Positions 33,183-41,398 of a stretch of 64,000 bases of DNA are shown piece by piece. Within the stretch, counting starts at the first letter, position 1. Each line of letters opens with the position of its first letter. A program made the position numbers and the translations under genes. The notes beneath the pieces were generated by a model. That model worked only from the letters and a program-made list of their open reading frames with translations, was not told the DNA's origin and did no database searches. This DNA is from JACPPO01 sp965262505. Its GTDB lineage: Bacteria; Acidobacteriota; Vicinamibacteria; Vicinamibacterales; UBA2999. The stretch spans positions 3,720,001 through 3,784,000 of the forward strand of contig CBDHFM010000030.1 in assembly GCA_965262505.1 (NCBI GenBank), given 5' to 3'.

Positions 33183-34249
33183 TAGGTGAGTCGCAGGAGT
33201 CTGATCAGGTTCCCGCCCAGAATCGCCTCCTTCTCCGCGTCGCTCAGCACCGATGCGTTGACGATCAGGTCCAAGGTTACCGGCCAGTTGAAGGGGATGT
33301 CCGTGCCGAACACCACCTGGCTGACACCCATTTCGGCGACAAGATGCCGCAGACCCTCCTCCGAGAACACCATCGAGTCGGCGAGGATCTGCGATCGCAG
33401 GTACTCGCTCGGGCGCCTCTTCATGCTGTGGTTCTGATTGGGCCGCTGGGTGGCGGCCTCGATTCGGCCGAGATAGGACGGCAGGAACCCGCCCCCATGC
33501 GCGCCGCACACCCGCAGCGCCGGGAACTTGTCGAACGTGCCGTCGAGCATCAGCCGCGAGAGAAAGACTGTCGTCTCGAGCGGGTTGCCGACGATGTTGC
33601 CCAGTCCTCCTGGTCCGGACAGGCCGCCCTCCCTGATGATGTTCGTGGAACCGTTGGGATGCATGAAGACGAGCTCGCCCATCTCGGCCACCTTCGCCCA
33701 GAACGGGTCGAACTTCGGCAGCGAGAGGCTCTCGCCGTTGACGTGGCCGCCGATGGTCACGCCGCGCGCGCCGAGCCGTTCGACTGCGTCCTGCAGCATC
33801 TCGGCGGCGAGGTCGGGGAACTGGAGCGGCACCGACGCCATGCCGACGATCCGATCCGGATGCCGGCGGTTCCACATCGCGAGCGTCTCGTTGTGCGCGT
33901 TGCAGATGGCACGCGCCAGACCTCGATCGCTCGCCTCGTACCACCAGAAGTCGTTCACGCCCACCACCCCGACGTCGATCCCCTCCCTGTCCAGGATCGG
34001 GAGGCGCTCGTCCATTCCCGAGCCCCCCTCGGTGAATTCCTCGAACGGCGTGCCCCTGACGACGTCGGCCGGCAGCGGCATGTCCCAGTGTGTATGGATG
34101 TCGACGACCCGTACGCGACGTCCACCCACCATCACCTGACGGCGTGCGGCCGGCGCCTGCAGCGCCGCGGCGGTCTCGCCGCGGCCCATGACGTACATGC
34201 CCGCGGTCGCGCCCGCCAGCGTTTTGAAGAAGTGTCTGCGGTTTGGCAT
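33182..34249 (-). CDS. Amidohydrolase family 2 protein, Tat-exported
   Basis: A 355-residue metal-dependent hydrolase or decarboxylase of the ACMSD-like amidohydrolase 2 group. NRRHFFKTLAGATAG is a twin-arginine signal. Metal-site motifs are VVDIHTHWD (His52, His54), VFMHPNGS, VCGAHGGGFLPSY and FGTDIPFNWP (catalytic Asp). NFYWW-like segment NDFWWYEASDRGLARAIC is shared with the next gene upstream. It follows that paralog by 12 bp and is co-transcribed with it. The 3' end abuts a MITE that preserves the TAG stop. Confidence 0.9.
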   Translation of the reverse strand: MPNRRHFFKTLAGATAGMYVMGRGETAAALQAPAARRQVMVGGRRVRVVDIHTHWDMPLPADVVRGTPFEEFTEGGSGMDERLPILDREGIDVGVVGVNDFWWYEASDRGLARAICNAHNETLAMWNRRHPDRIVGMASVPLQFPDLAAEMLQDAVERLGARGVTIGGHVNGESLSLPKFDPFWAKVAEMGELVFMHPNGSTNIIREGGLSGPGGLGNIVGNPLETTVFLSRLMLDGTFDKFPALRVCGAHGGGFLPSYLGRIEAATQRPNQNHSMKRRPSEYLRSQILADSMVFSEEGLRHLVAEMGVSQVVFGTDIPFNWPVTLDLIVNASVLSDAEKEAILGGNLIRLLRLT

Positions 34250-34261
34250 TTGGTTTCTCGC

Positions 34262-35332
34262 TTAGGTAATACGCAAGTGCTTCATCAGGTTGCCGCTCAG
34301 GATCGCCGTCTTCTCCGCGTCGTTCAGGAACGGCGCATTCAGCACGAGGTCCACCGTCACCGGCCAGTCGAACGGGTTGTCGGTGCCGTAGACGACCTGG
34401 CTCACGCCCATCTCGGCCACCAGATGGCGCAGCCCCTCCTCTGAAAAGATCATCGTGTCGACGAGAATCTGCGACCGCAGATACTCCCTCGGCCGCTTCG
34501 TATTGGCGCAGTCGGCGTTGCCGCGCACGTCGCAGGCCGCCTCGGTCCGGCCGAAGTAGGACGGCAGATAGCCGCCCGCATGCGCGCCGCAGACCCGCAG
34601 CTGGGGATGCCGGTCGAACACGCCGTCGAAGATCAGGCGTGAGAGGAAGTAGGTCGTCTCGAGCGGGTTGCCCATGATGTTGCCGAGCGCGCCGCGGCCC
34701 TGGAATGCGTCGTCCCGGATGATGTTGTCGGAGCCGCCGGGGTGCATGAAGACCAGCTCGCCCATGTCCGCCGCCTTGGCCCAGAACGGGTCGTACTTCG
34801 GCAGCGAGTTGTCCTCGCCGTTGACGTGGCCGCCGAGCGTGACGCCGCGGGCGCCGAGCCGCGTGACGGCGTCCTCCAGGACCTCGGCCGCGAGATCGGG
34901 GAACTGGAGCGGCACCGACGCCATCGCCACAAAGCGATCGGGGTGCTGACGGACCCAGTCGGCCAGCCCCTCGTTCTGCGTGGTGCAGATGGCGCGCGCC
35001 AGGCCGCGGTCCTCGGCCTCGTTCCACCAGAAGCCGTTGATGCTGAGCGCCGCCACGTCGACCCCCTGCTCGTCCATCAGCGGCACTCGGTCGTCGAGTC
35101 TGGTGTTGCGGTCCGCCCGGTTCTCGAACGGCGTGCCGGTGACGACAGAGCCCAGCGGCATCTCGCAGTGGGCGTGCACGTCCACCACGCGCACGCGCTG
35201 GCCGCCGATCGAGACCTGGCGGCGGGCCGCCTGAGCCTGGGCCGCGCTGCCGCCCCCGCGCCCCACGACATACATTCCCGCCGCCGCGCCGGCGACGGTC
35301 TTGAAGAAGTCCCTGCGGTCACGGACGCTCAT
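34262..35332 (-). CDS. Amidohydrolase family 2 protein, Tat-exported (paralog)
   Basis: A 356-residue paralog of the next gene downstream, with the same order of motifs: DRRDFFKTVAGAAAG (twin-arginine signal), VVDVHAHCEMP (metal His pair), VFMHPGGSDN, VCGAHAGGYLPSY and YGTDNPFDWP. The ATG at 35332 has GGAGGT upstream. Unlike the neighbour it carries an insert with two extra Cys (CDVRGNADCANTK). The two products probably act on related carboxylate or aromatic substrates in the periplasm. Confidence 0.9.
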   Translation of the reverse strand: MSVRDRRDFFKTVAGAAAGMYVVGRGGGSAAQAQAARRQVSIGGQRVRVVDVHAHCEMPLGSVVTGTPFENRADRNTRLDDRVPLMDEQGVDVAALSINGFWWNEAEDRGLARAICTTQNEGLADWVRQHPDRFVAMASVPLQFPDLAAEVLEDAVTRLGARGVTLGGHVNGEDNSLPKYDPFWAKAADMGELVFMHPGGSDNIIRDDAFQGRGALGNIMGNPLETTYFLSRLIFDGVFDRHPQLRVCGAHAGGYLPSYFGRTEAACDVRGNADCANTKRPREYLRSQILVDTMIFSEEGLRHLVAEMGVSQVVYGTDNPFDWPVTVDLVLNAPFLNDAEKTAILSGNLMKHLRIT

Positions 35333-35449
35333 ACACACCTCCAGTTGGTTTGGAACCGAACTCTATACCCGATCTCCCGCCGATTCAATCACAGGAAATT
35401 TCCCGGATTTGGCCTCAAGTGTCTGGTCTTCAGGGCGGTCCACAGCCCC

Positions 35450-36448
35450 TTACGGCAGCGTAAACGTGACCAGCTTATTGGAATACGCGAGGCCGCATTC
35501 CGGGTTTCCCCCCGCGATGTAGATCACCTCACCGTCGGTGGCCGCCGTGATCCCGTGCTTGCCGATGGGCATCGGCGCGAGCGTTCGCCAGGTGCCGGTC
35601 TCGACGTCGAATCCATCCGTTTCCACGAAGGGCCGTCCGTCGTTGCACTCGCCGCCCATCACGACAATGAGGCCGTTGTACAGGGCCGACGCCCCGCCGC
35701 TGCGCGCCGTGGGGAGCGGAGGCCCGGACGACCACGAATCGGTATCGGGGTCGTAGATGTCGTGCATGTCGGTGTTGTCGACGGGCGTGTTGAAACGGCC
35801 GCCGATCACATGGATCCGTCCATTAGCCGCAGCCACCGCCGCATGGTCGCGCGCTCTCGGCAGCGGCGCGGCGTCGCTCCACGCATCGGTCGCCGGGTCG
35901 TAGACTTCATGCACGGCGGAAGTCACGCGGTCGGGGGTGCGGCCGGCGATGGCGTGAATCCGTCCGTCGAGCGCGGCGACGGCGATCGAGCCGCGCGCGA
36001 CCTGCAGCGGGGCCAGCGTCCGCCAGCTATCCGCGGCAGGATCGTATTCAAACACCGCGTTCTGCGCGTCGACATGCACCTGCGCGAGGAATCCGCCGAC
36101 GACGTAGATCTTGCCGTCGAGTACGGTCGCGTTGGGATGGCTCAGCGGCGCCGGCATCGGAGCGCGTTCTTGCCAGCTGTCGGTCGCCGGATCGTACTCC
36201 TGGGTAAGCGTGGAGGATTCGAGGCCACGCGCCAGGCCACCCATCACGTAGAGCTTGCCGTTGGCGAACGCATTGGCCGCCTCGCTTCGTATGTCGAGTA
36301 GCTGCGCCTGCTGGGACCAGACCCCCTGGCCGCCCGGACCGGCGGATTCGGCCTGAGCGTCCTGATCGGCCGCCGGTCCCGGCTCTGGAGGGGTGCCCCC
36401 GCAGCCGACCAGAGCGACAACCGCGATACACGTCGAAAATCGCCTCAT
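35450..36448 (-). CDS. Kelch-repeat lipoprotein
   Basis: A 332-residue protein. The leader MRRFSTCIAVVALVGC ends in a lipobox, followed by a Pro/Ala/Gln-rich linker. Six Kelch repeats follow, each with a GG pair in KIYVVGG- or RIHVIGG-like strands and a YDPATDSW linker, forming a beta-propeller as in galactose-oxidase-like proteins. It would sit on a membrane facing the periplasm or outside and bind a partner or glycan; no catalytic residues are recognised. Confidence 0.85.
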   Translation of the reverse strand: MRRFSTCIAVVALVGCGGTPPEPGPAADQDAQAESAGPGGQGVWSQQAQLLDIRSEAANAFANGKLYVMGGLARGLESSTLTQEYDPATDSWQERAPMPAPLSHPNATVLDGKIYVVGGFLAQVHVDAQNAVFEYDPAADSWRTLAPLQVARGSIAVAALDGRIHAIAGRTPDRVTSAVHEVYDPATDAWSDAAPLPRARDHAAVAAANGRIHVIGGRFNTPVDNTDMHDIYDPDTDSWSSGPPLPTARSGGASALYNGLIVVMGGECNDGRPFVETDGFDVETGTWRTLAPMPIGKHGITAATDGEVIYIAGGNPECGLAYSNKLVTFTLP

Positions 36449-36587
36449 GAAGACCTCCGTGGAAAGGCGCTTATTCTACGGCCGTTTCGATGGATCCTGT
36501 GTAGACTAATGGCGTTTTTCGACATTCGACCGCTTGGGCTCCAAAACGCTTCAGCCGACGTCCCCCCGTCTTCAGTAGCACTTCGGT

Positions 36588-37436
36588 TTAGAGTCCGGCG
36601 GTGACTGTACTGCGTTCCGCGACCAGCCGCTTGGCGTACTGGGCGGGCGTGAGCCCGCCCAGTCCCTTCTTCGGCCGCTCCTCGTTGTACTCGCGTCGCC
36701 AGGCCTCGACGAGGACCTGGGTATGGACCAGACTCGTGAACCAGTGCTCGTTGAGGCACTCGTCGCGGAACCGGCCGTTGAACGATTCGATATAGGCGTT
36801 CTGATTCGGCTTGCCCGGCTCGATCAGGCGCAACGTGACGCCGTGCGTATGGGCCCATGTCAGCATGGCGCGCCCGCAGAACTCCTTCCCGTTGTCGGTG
36901 CGCAAGATACGCGGCAGGCCGCGCTTGAGCGCGAGTTGATCGAGCACGCGGGTGACCGGCAGCCCACCGAACGCGCGGGCCGGCACGATGGCCACCGCTT
37001 CGGTGGTCGCGTCATCGACGACGGTCAGGCACTTCACCACCCGTCCCTCGGCCGTGCGGTCGAAGACGAAGTCGGCAGACCAGACCTCGTTCGGCGCCTG
37101 GGGGCGTACCAGGGGCTGGCGGTCCGCCACCGGGATCTTCTTGCGTCGCCGCCGACGTACCTGCAGCCTAGCCTCGGTATACAGGCGCTCCACCCGCTTG
37201 TGGTTGACCCGTGTTCCCGCCTGCCGCAGCTTGAGGTAGATCATCCCGGCACCGTAGCGACGGTGCCGGTGCGCTAAGGTCACGATGCGGGCTCGCAACG
37301 CCGCGTTAGTATCCGGCGCCGGGGTGTATCGCAGCGACGAGGCACTCATGTGCACCAGCGCGAGCGCGCGCCGCTCGCTCACCCCCTGCGCGGTCATATC
37401 CCGCACCAGCACCCGTCGGGCTGGGGCGGTCACCAC
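36588..37436 (-). CDS. IS3 family transposase OrfB
   Basis: A 282-residue catalytic subunit. The N-terminal HTH_21-like part (HRHRRYGAGMIYLKLRQAG) precedes an integrase-core DDE domain with WSADFVFDRTAEG (first Asp), LRTDNGKEFCG (second Asp) and QNAYIESFNGRFRDE (Glu). It is read by a -1 frameshift from orfA, so its GTG start may be used little. Its stop lies in the element's end repeat. Confidence 0.95.
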   Translation of the reverse strand: MVTAPARRVLVRDMTAQGVSERRALALVHMSASSLRYTPAPDTNAALRARIVTLAHRHRRYGAGMIYLKLRQAGTRVNHKRVERLYTEARLQVRRRRRKKIPVADRQPLVRPQAPNEVWSADFVFDRTAEGRVVKCLTVVDDATTEAVAIVPARAFGGLPVTRVLDQLALKRGLPRILRTDNGKEFCGRAMLTWAHTHGVTLRLIEPGKPNQNAYIESFNGRFRDECLNEHWFTSLVHTQVLVEAWRREYNEERPKKGLGGLTPAQYAKRLVAERSTVTAGL

Positions 37437-37693
37437 TTTTTTCGCAACGCATCGCGCGTCACCTCGTTGTCCAGCACGGACTCGGCCAGCAGCTTCTTCA
37501 GCCGCGTATTCTCGGCAATCAGCTCCTTCAGGCGTTTCGCGTCCGAGACGGTCATCCCGCCGAACTTATTCCGCCAGAGGTAGTAACTGGCCTCCGAGAA
37601 CCCGTGCCGGCGGCACAGGTCCTTCACCGGCAGGCCCGCTTCGGACTCCCGCAGGAACCCGATGATCTGCGCCTCGCTGAATCGTTGCTTCAC
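37430..37693 (-). CDS. IS3 family transposase OrfA
   Basis: An 87-residue DNA-binding protein with an HTH_8-like domain (SEAQIIGFLRESEAGLPVKDLCRRHG) and a leucine-zipper helix (LKELIAENTRLKKLLAESVL). The 3' end holds the slippery A-AAA-AAG heptamer just before the stop, in the codon phase needed for -1 frameshifting into orfB, which would give an OrfAB fusion transposase. Confidence 0.94.
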   Translation of the reverse strand: MKQRFSEAQIIGFLRESEAGLPVKDLCRRHGFSEASYYLWRNKFGGMTVSDAKRLKELIAENTRLKKLLAESVLDNEVTRDALRKKW

Positions 37694-37774
37694 GTCCGAT
37701 CTCCCTTCTCGTGAGCTCGGACTCTAAACCCGGGTGCTACTCAATTCGGGGGGGACGTCGCAGCTTTGGACGTT

Positions 37775-39079
37775 AGGGCTTGTCAGACAATTACTGACTT
37801 TTGTGTTCTCGGAGCAGCGGGATGGATCGTGTAGTTCCAGTCGCCGTGAAAGCGATGCCGCTCGAGGCGTACCGTCGCCAGCTGCGCATCGGTGACGGTG
37901 AGGCCACCCGGGTATGGGCCGCGGTCGAGTTCCGACCGAACGCGGAGTCCGGACCGACTGTGCGTCGAGCCAATGAGGCTCACGATCGTGGCCAAGTCGA
38001 CGAGTGGGGTGCCGCGCCAATTCATCGCGATGTGCGAGAACACCCGATGCTCGATCTTGTTCCACTTGCTCGTACCCGGCGGAAAGTGACAGACCGTGAT
38101 CACCAAGCCCGTCCGATTGGCCAGACGCGGCAGTTCCCACTTCCACAACCGGAGGCGCGCCCCGTTGCTCCCGCCTGCATCCGCCGTGATCAACAGCGAC
38201 TGGGCTTGTCGATACGCCGGGCGACCCATGTGCTGCCACCAACGCTGGATCGACCGTACCGCGAAGCTCGCGGTGTCGTGATCGATCCCGACACGCACCC
38301 AGCCTTCGTTGCGATGCAGATCGTAGATGCCATACGGAATGGCCTTCCCGCCCGTGGTGGCGGTGGCCGGGATCACGAAGTCGTGGACCTGTACCCGCTG
38401 CGGCGTCTTCGCCGGGCGCCAGGTGCGGCCCGCGTTCTTGAACGCGCCGACCAGCTCCTTCTTCTTGGTGTCCACCGAAATCGTCGGCTGCTGTTGCCGT
38501 TGCGCGCGTCGCACGCGCCGGGCGATGTACCGAAACTGCGCGTCCCGATCGACATGCTGGCGGCCCTCACGAGTCTTGGCGTTGCCCTGCAGGCTGTAGC
38601 CCAGTCCGTGCAACAACTCGGCGACCACCGTGTGGCTGACGCGGTGGCCCAGACCGTCGAGCGCCACCGCCAACGTCCGTGCGCTCTGGCACGTCCACCG
38701 CAGCGGCGAGTCGGGATCGCCGGGGGCGGTCGGCTCGACCAACGCATCCAAATCGCGCAGCAGCGTCGCGTCGAGATCGATCGCGCGCTTGCGGCCGCCG
38801 CCCGCCCTTCGCGTCCGGCCGCCCGCGAGCGGCTCGTCCGCCGTCAATTCACGCAAACCGCGCTGGATGGTCGATGTCGCGATACCCGTGGCTCGGGCGA
38901 CCAGCGCCGTGCCGCCATAACCGATCGCCTGGGCCTCAGTCGCCGCCCACACCCGGCGCGATCGCTCCGTGAGCACGGGCGCCAGCGCTGCATGCTTTGC
39001 CCGCAGGGTGGCCACCTCCACGGGCGCAGCGTACTACTCGCCGATCAACAGTACAAGCAGTTATTTCCTTACAGGCTCT
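37775..39079 (-). mobile_element. ISAzo13-type insertion sequence, copy 1
   Basis: A 1305-bp element with imperfect end repeats (AGGGCTTGTCAGACAATTACTG at one end, AGAGCCTGTAAGGAAATAACTG at the other). It is the inverted near-identical twin of 41388-42692; at least one base differs (38737 against 41730). Its flanks are TT and AA, not a matched target duplication, unlike the twin. The two bracket a 2.3-kb segment with an integrase remnant and a NYN gene. Confidence 0.9.
37783..39021 (-). CDS. ISAzo13 family transposase (copy 1)
   Basis: A 412-residue DDE transposase of the ISAzo13 (PF07592) type, starting at GTG. An N-terminal helix-turn-helix (ARATGIATSTIQRGLREL) and Gly/Arg linker precede the catalytic part: ISVDTKKKELVGAFKNAGR (first Asp), LLITADAGGSNGAR (second Asp) and WNKIEHRVFSHI (Glu). 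The protein is the same as that of the other copy. The frame is complete. Confidence 0.93.
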   Translation of the reverse strand: MEVATLRAKHAALAPVLTERSRRVWAATEAQAIGYGGTALVARATGIATSTIQRGLRELTADEPLAGGRTRRAGGGRKRAIDLDATLLRDLDALVEPTAPGDPDSPLRWTCQSARTLAVALDGLGHRVSHTVVAELLHGLGYSLQGNAKTREGRQHVDRDAQFRYIARRVRRAQRQQQPTISVDTKKKELVGAFKNAGRTWRPAKTPQRVQVHDFVIPATATTGGKAIPYGIYDLHRNEGWVRVGIDHDTASFAVRSIQRWWQHMGRPAYRQAQSLLITADAGGSNGARLRLWKWELPRLANRTGLVITVCHFPPGTSKWNKIEHRVFSHIAMNWRGTPLVDLATIVSLIGSTHSRSGLRVRSELDRGPYPGGLTVTDAQLATVRLERHRFHGDWNYTIHPAAPRTQKSVIV

Positions 39080-39157
39080 AAGTCTTTGATCGGCGGCATC
39101 CTACCACGCACCGCTGCCGTCCCTGGGCGCCGCCCATACCTGCGACGACCGGTCAGC

Positions 39158-40203
39158 TTAATCAGACGAGCGCCCGCGCCTGGCGGCCCCGTCGTCACCC
39201 AAGGCCACCGGCAGCCGATCCGCCGGGCTCCGCACTCCGAGCGGCCCCCGATTGAGCACATGCGTATAGATCATCGTCGTGCTCACGTCCCGATGACCCA
39301 GCAACTCCTGCACGGTGCGAATATCCGATCCGTCCTCCAGTAAATGCGTCGCAAATGAATGGCGGAAGGTGTGACACGTCACGCGTTTGGTCAAACCTGC
39401 CCGCCGGGCGGCGAACGTCACGGCGCGCTGAACCACCGACTCATGCAGGTGGTATCTCGAAGGAGGACCCCACCGTGGATCGCGGCAGACCCGGCCGGCC
39501 GGAAACACGAATTGCCATCGCCACTCTGCCGCCGCCTGTGGATATTTCACAGCCAGCGCGTCGGGCAGCGAGACACGCCCGACACCGGCCCGCACGCCCG
39601 CACATGCAGGCGTTGGACGACACGGAGATGCCGCTCAAGCGGCTCCAGAATGGACGACGGCAACATTGTGCGCCGGTCTTTCTGGCCCTTGCCGCCGCGC
39701 ACCGCGATCTGTCGACTGGCCATGTCCACATCTTTGATTCTCAGCTCCAGGCACTCGGTGAGCCGTAGGCCCGCCCCATACAGCAATGCCACGATCAACC
39801 ACGACAGACCAGATAACTGACCGAGCACGCTCACCACCTCCTCTCGCGTCAGCACGACCGGCACGTGAGACGATCGTTTCGCCCATACGAGCCCATCCAG
39901 TGCACCAAGCTCGCGCCCCAGCACATGTCGATACATGAAGAGCAACCCGCAGAGCGCCTGGTTCTGCGTTGACGCGGAAACGCCTCTTCCCTGCGCGAGA
40001 TGAGTAAGAAACGCCGTCACGTCAGCTTCCGCCAGCTCGGACGGATGGCGTTTCCGATGAAACAGGATGTATCGACGCACCCATCCGACATACGCCTGCT
40101 CCGTCCGGCGACTGAAGTGCCGCAGCCGTATCGCGGCGCGCAGGCGGTCGAGCAACTTGGGTGTGCCGGGGTGGGATGCCTGGGGAGCATGCTGAGGCGG
40201 CAT
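39158..40203 (-). pseudogene. intI: Integron integrase (IntI) pseudogene, frameshifted
   Basis: A tyrosine recombinase read from an ATG at 40203. The first part gives LLDRLRAAIRLRHFSRRTEQAY and GAGLRLTECLELRIKDVD with the catalytic Arg; the second frame gives VKYPQAAAEWRWQFVFPA, the extra helix typical of integron integrases, HTFRHSFATHLL, LGHRDVSTTMIYTHV and the catalytic Tyr. The frames are joined by a tandem duplication of an 8-bp unit (39588-39595 and 39596-39603, GCCCGCAC on this strand), which shifts the frame. Removing one unit restores one continuous reading frame. The gene therefore appears inactive, or the assembly holds a small error. Confidence 0.88.
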
Positions 40204-40528
40204 CTCGCGTCTCGATGCCAGCGCCGTACCGTGACCGTACCCCTGGACGCGACCGGTCAGGCCGTCGGTGCGTGGCAGAAACCGACAGGCGCCGAGCAGC
40301 GCGGGTAAGGAAAAGCTGCGTCGTCCTGCGCGGAGAAAAACCGCTCTCCAGGGTTGCGGTATCGCTTTTTCCGCAGACCTACGGTGGCGCTGGCCGCCAC
40401 CGCTGACGGCAACACAGGGGAACTCCGGGACCAGGCGTGGCCGCTGACGTATACTGTGGTCACGCCCTATTCCATCCAGCCCCACCCGGAGCATTTGCAA
40501 CCCGCGTCGCCAGACGCGCGAAAGATCA
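40204..40528. other. Intergenic region between intI remnant and NYN gene
   Basis: This 325-bp gap separates two divergent genes. It would be the place for attI and the intI and cassette promoters. I looked for an integron core site of the form GTTRRRY and found none that convinces; GTTACAA next to the NYN start does not fit. A TATACT hexamer lies near 40448. Short inverted A/T-run segments (GAGAAAAACC and CGCTTTTTCC) are present near 40338-40370. Confidence 0.4.
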
Positions 40529-41398
40529 ATGAACGTTACAACAGACACACGTAGTACCCGGATTGCCGTGTTTATCGATTTCGACAACGTCGAGATCGGT
40601 GTCAAGAACACGATCGGCGGTCAATTCGACATCGGCCTCGTTCTCGAGGCCATCAAGGAGCGCGGCGAGATTGTCACCAAGATCGCCTACAGCGACTGGA
40701 AGCGGGTCGGCGATTACAGCCGCCTGCTGACGCAGCACGCGATCCGCATGGTGCAGCGCAACATGACGCCCGGCGGCGACAAGAACGGCGCCGACATCAC
40801 GATGGCCCTCGACGCGCTCGAAATGGCCTTCACGCACGACCACATCAACGCCTTCGTCATCGTGGGCGGCGATAGCGACTTCATTTCCCTCGTCGAGAAG
40901 CTCAAGCAGTACGGCCGCAAGGTCATCGTGGTCGGCGGCCGCCAGTTCACGAGCGCGACGATGCAGCAGAACTGTCACGAGTTCATCGCGTACGAGAACC
41001 TGGTCGGCACCCGCGGCCGTCCGTCCGGGCGGGGCGCGAAGCAGTCGACGGGCACGAGTCCCATCTCAAAGGCGCTGCCGCTCGTCACGCGCGCGCTGAA
41101 GGTCATGTCGGATCGCGAGGTCACGCCACAGCTCGGGCTGCTCAAGAGCACGCTGCTGCAGCTCGACTCCACGTTCTCCGAGCGTGAATATGGCGCGGGC
41201 AGCTTCCGCGACTTCATGGAAAAGGTGGCCGCGGCGGGTGCCGTGACGCTGCGAGAGTCAGGCCGCAGCATGCTCGTCGAGGCACGTGAGGACGGTGCAG
41301 GCTCGGTGCCGGCGGCGGTCCCTTCCACCCCAGTGGACTCAGACGCGCCGGCCGCTCCGCCGGCTAAAGCTCGCCGCCGCCGACGTAAGAGCCTGTAA
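40529..41398 (+). CDS. NYN domain protein (LabA/DUF88-like) with OST-HTH/LOTUS
   Basis: A 289-residue protein. The N-terminal NYN PIN-like nuclease domain has the conserved acids IAVFIDFDNVEIG, GADITMALDAL and VIVGGDSDFISLVEKL. A C-terminal ~75-residue OST-HTH/LOTUS-like domain follows (LLKSTLLQLDSTFSEREYGAGSFRDFMEK), then a Pro/Ala linker and an Arg-rich tail. Such proteins are predicted RNA-processing enzymes. It lies between an integrase remnant and an ISAzo13 copy, which inserted into its last codons and now supplies the stop (final KSL). Cassette-type transfer is possible but not shown. Confidence 0.87.
   Translation: MNVTTDTRSTRIAVFIDFDNVEIGVKNTIGGQFDIGLVLEAIKERGEIVTKIAYSDWKRVGDYSRLLTQHAIRMVQRNMTPGGDKNGADITMALDALEMAFTHDHINAFVIVGGDSDFISLVEKLKQYGRKVIVVGGRQFTSATMQQNCHEFIAYENLVGTRGRPSGRGAKQSTGTSPISKALPLVTRALKVMSDREVTPQLGLLKSTLLQLDSTFSEREYGAGSFRDFMEKVAAAGAVTLRESGRSMLVEAREDGAGSVPAAVPSTPVDSDAPAAPPAKARRRRRKSL

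Larger units (their letters stand above)
36556..37760 (-). mobile_element. IS3-family insertion sequence (IS407-like)
   Basis: A 1205-bp element with inverted repeats of about 40 bp (CGACGTCCCCCCG at the outer ends, GGTTTAGAGTCCG at the inner). CAGC flanks it at 36552-36555 and 37761-37764, a 4-bp target duplication as in the IS407 subgroup. The two overlapping ORFs and the frameshift site are intact, so it may be active. Only 14 bp separate it from the next IS copy. Confidence 0.93.

Noticed and set aside
33084..35027. A minus-strand open frame of about 647 codons across both amidohydrolases
   Set aside because: It is in a different frame from two clear amidohydrolase genes and has low-complexity Arg/Gly composition.
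34742..36301. A plus-strand open frame of about 519 codons
   Set aside because: It runs opposite the amidohydrolase and Kelch genes and shows no domain.
40204..40528. attI/attC integron recombination sites
   Set aside because: No convincing RYYYAAC/GTTRRRY pair was found by eye, so no site is annotated.
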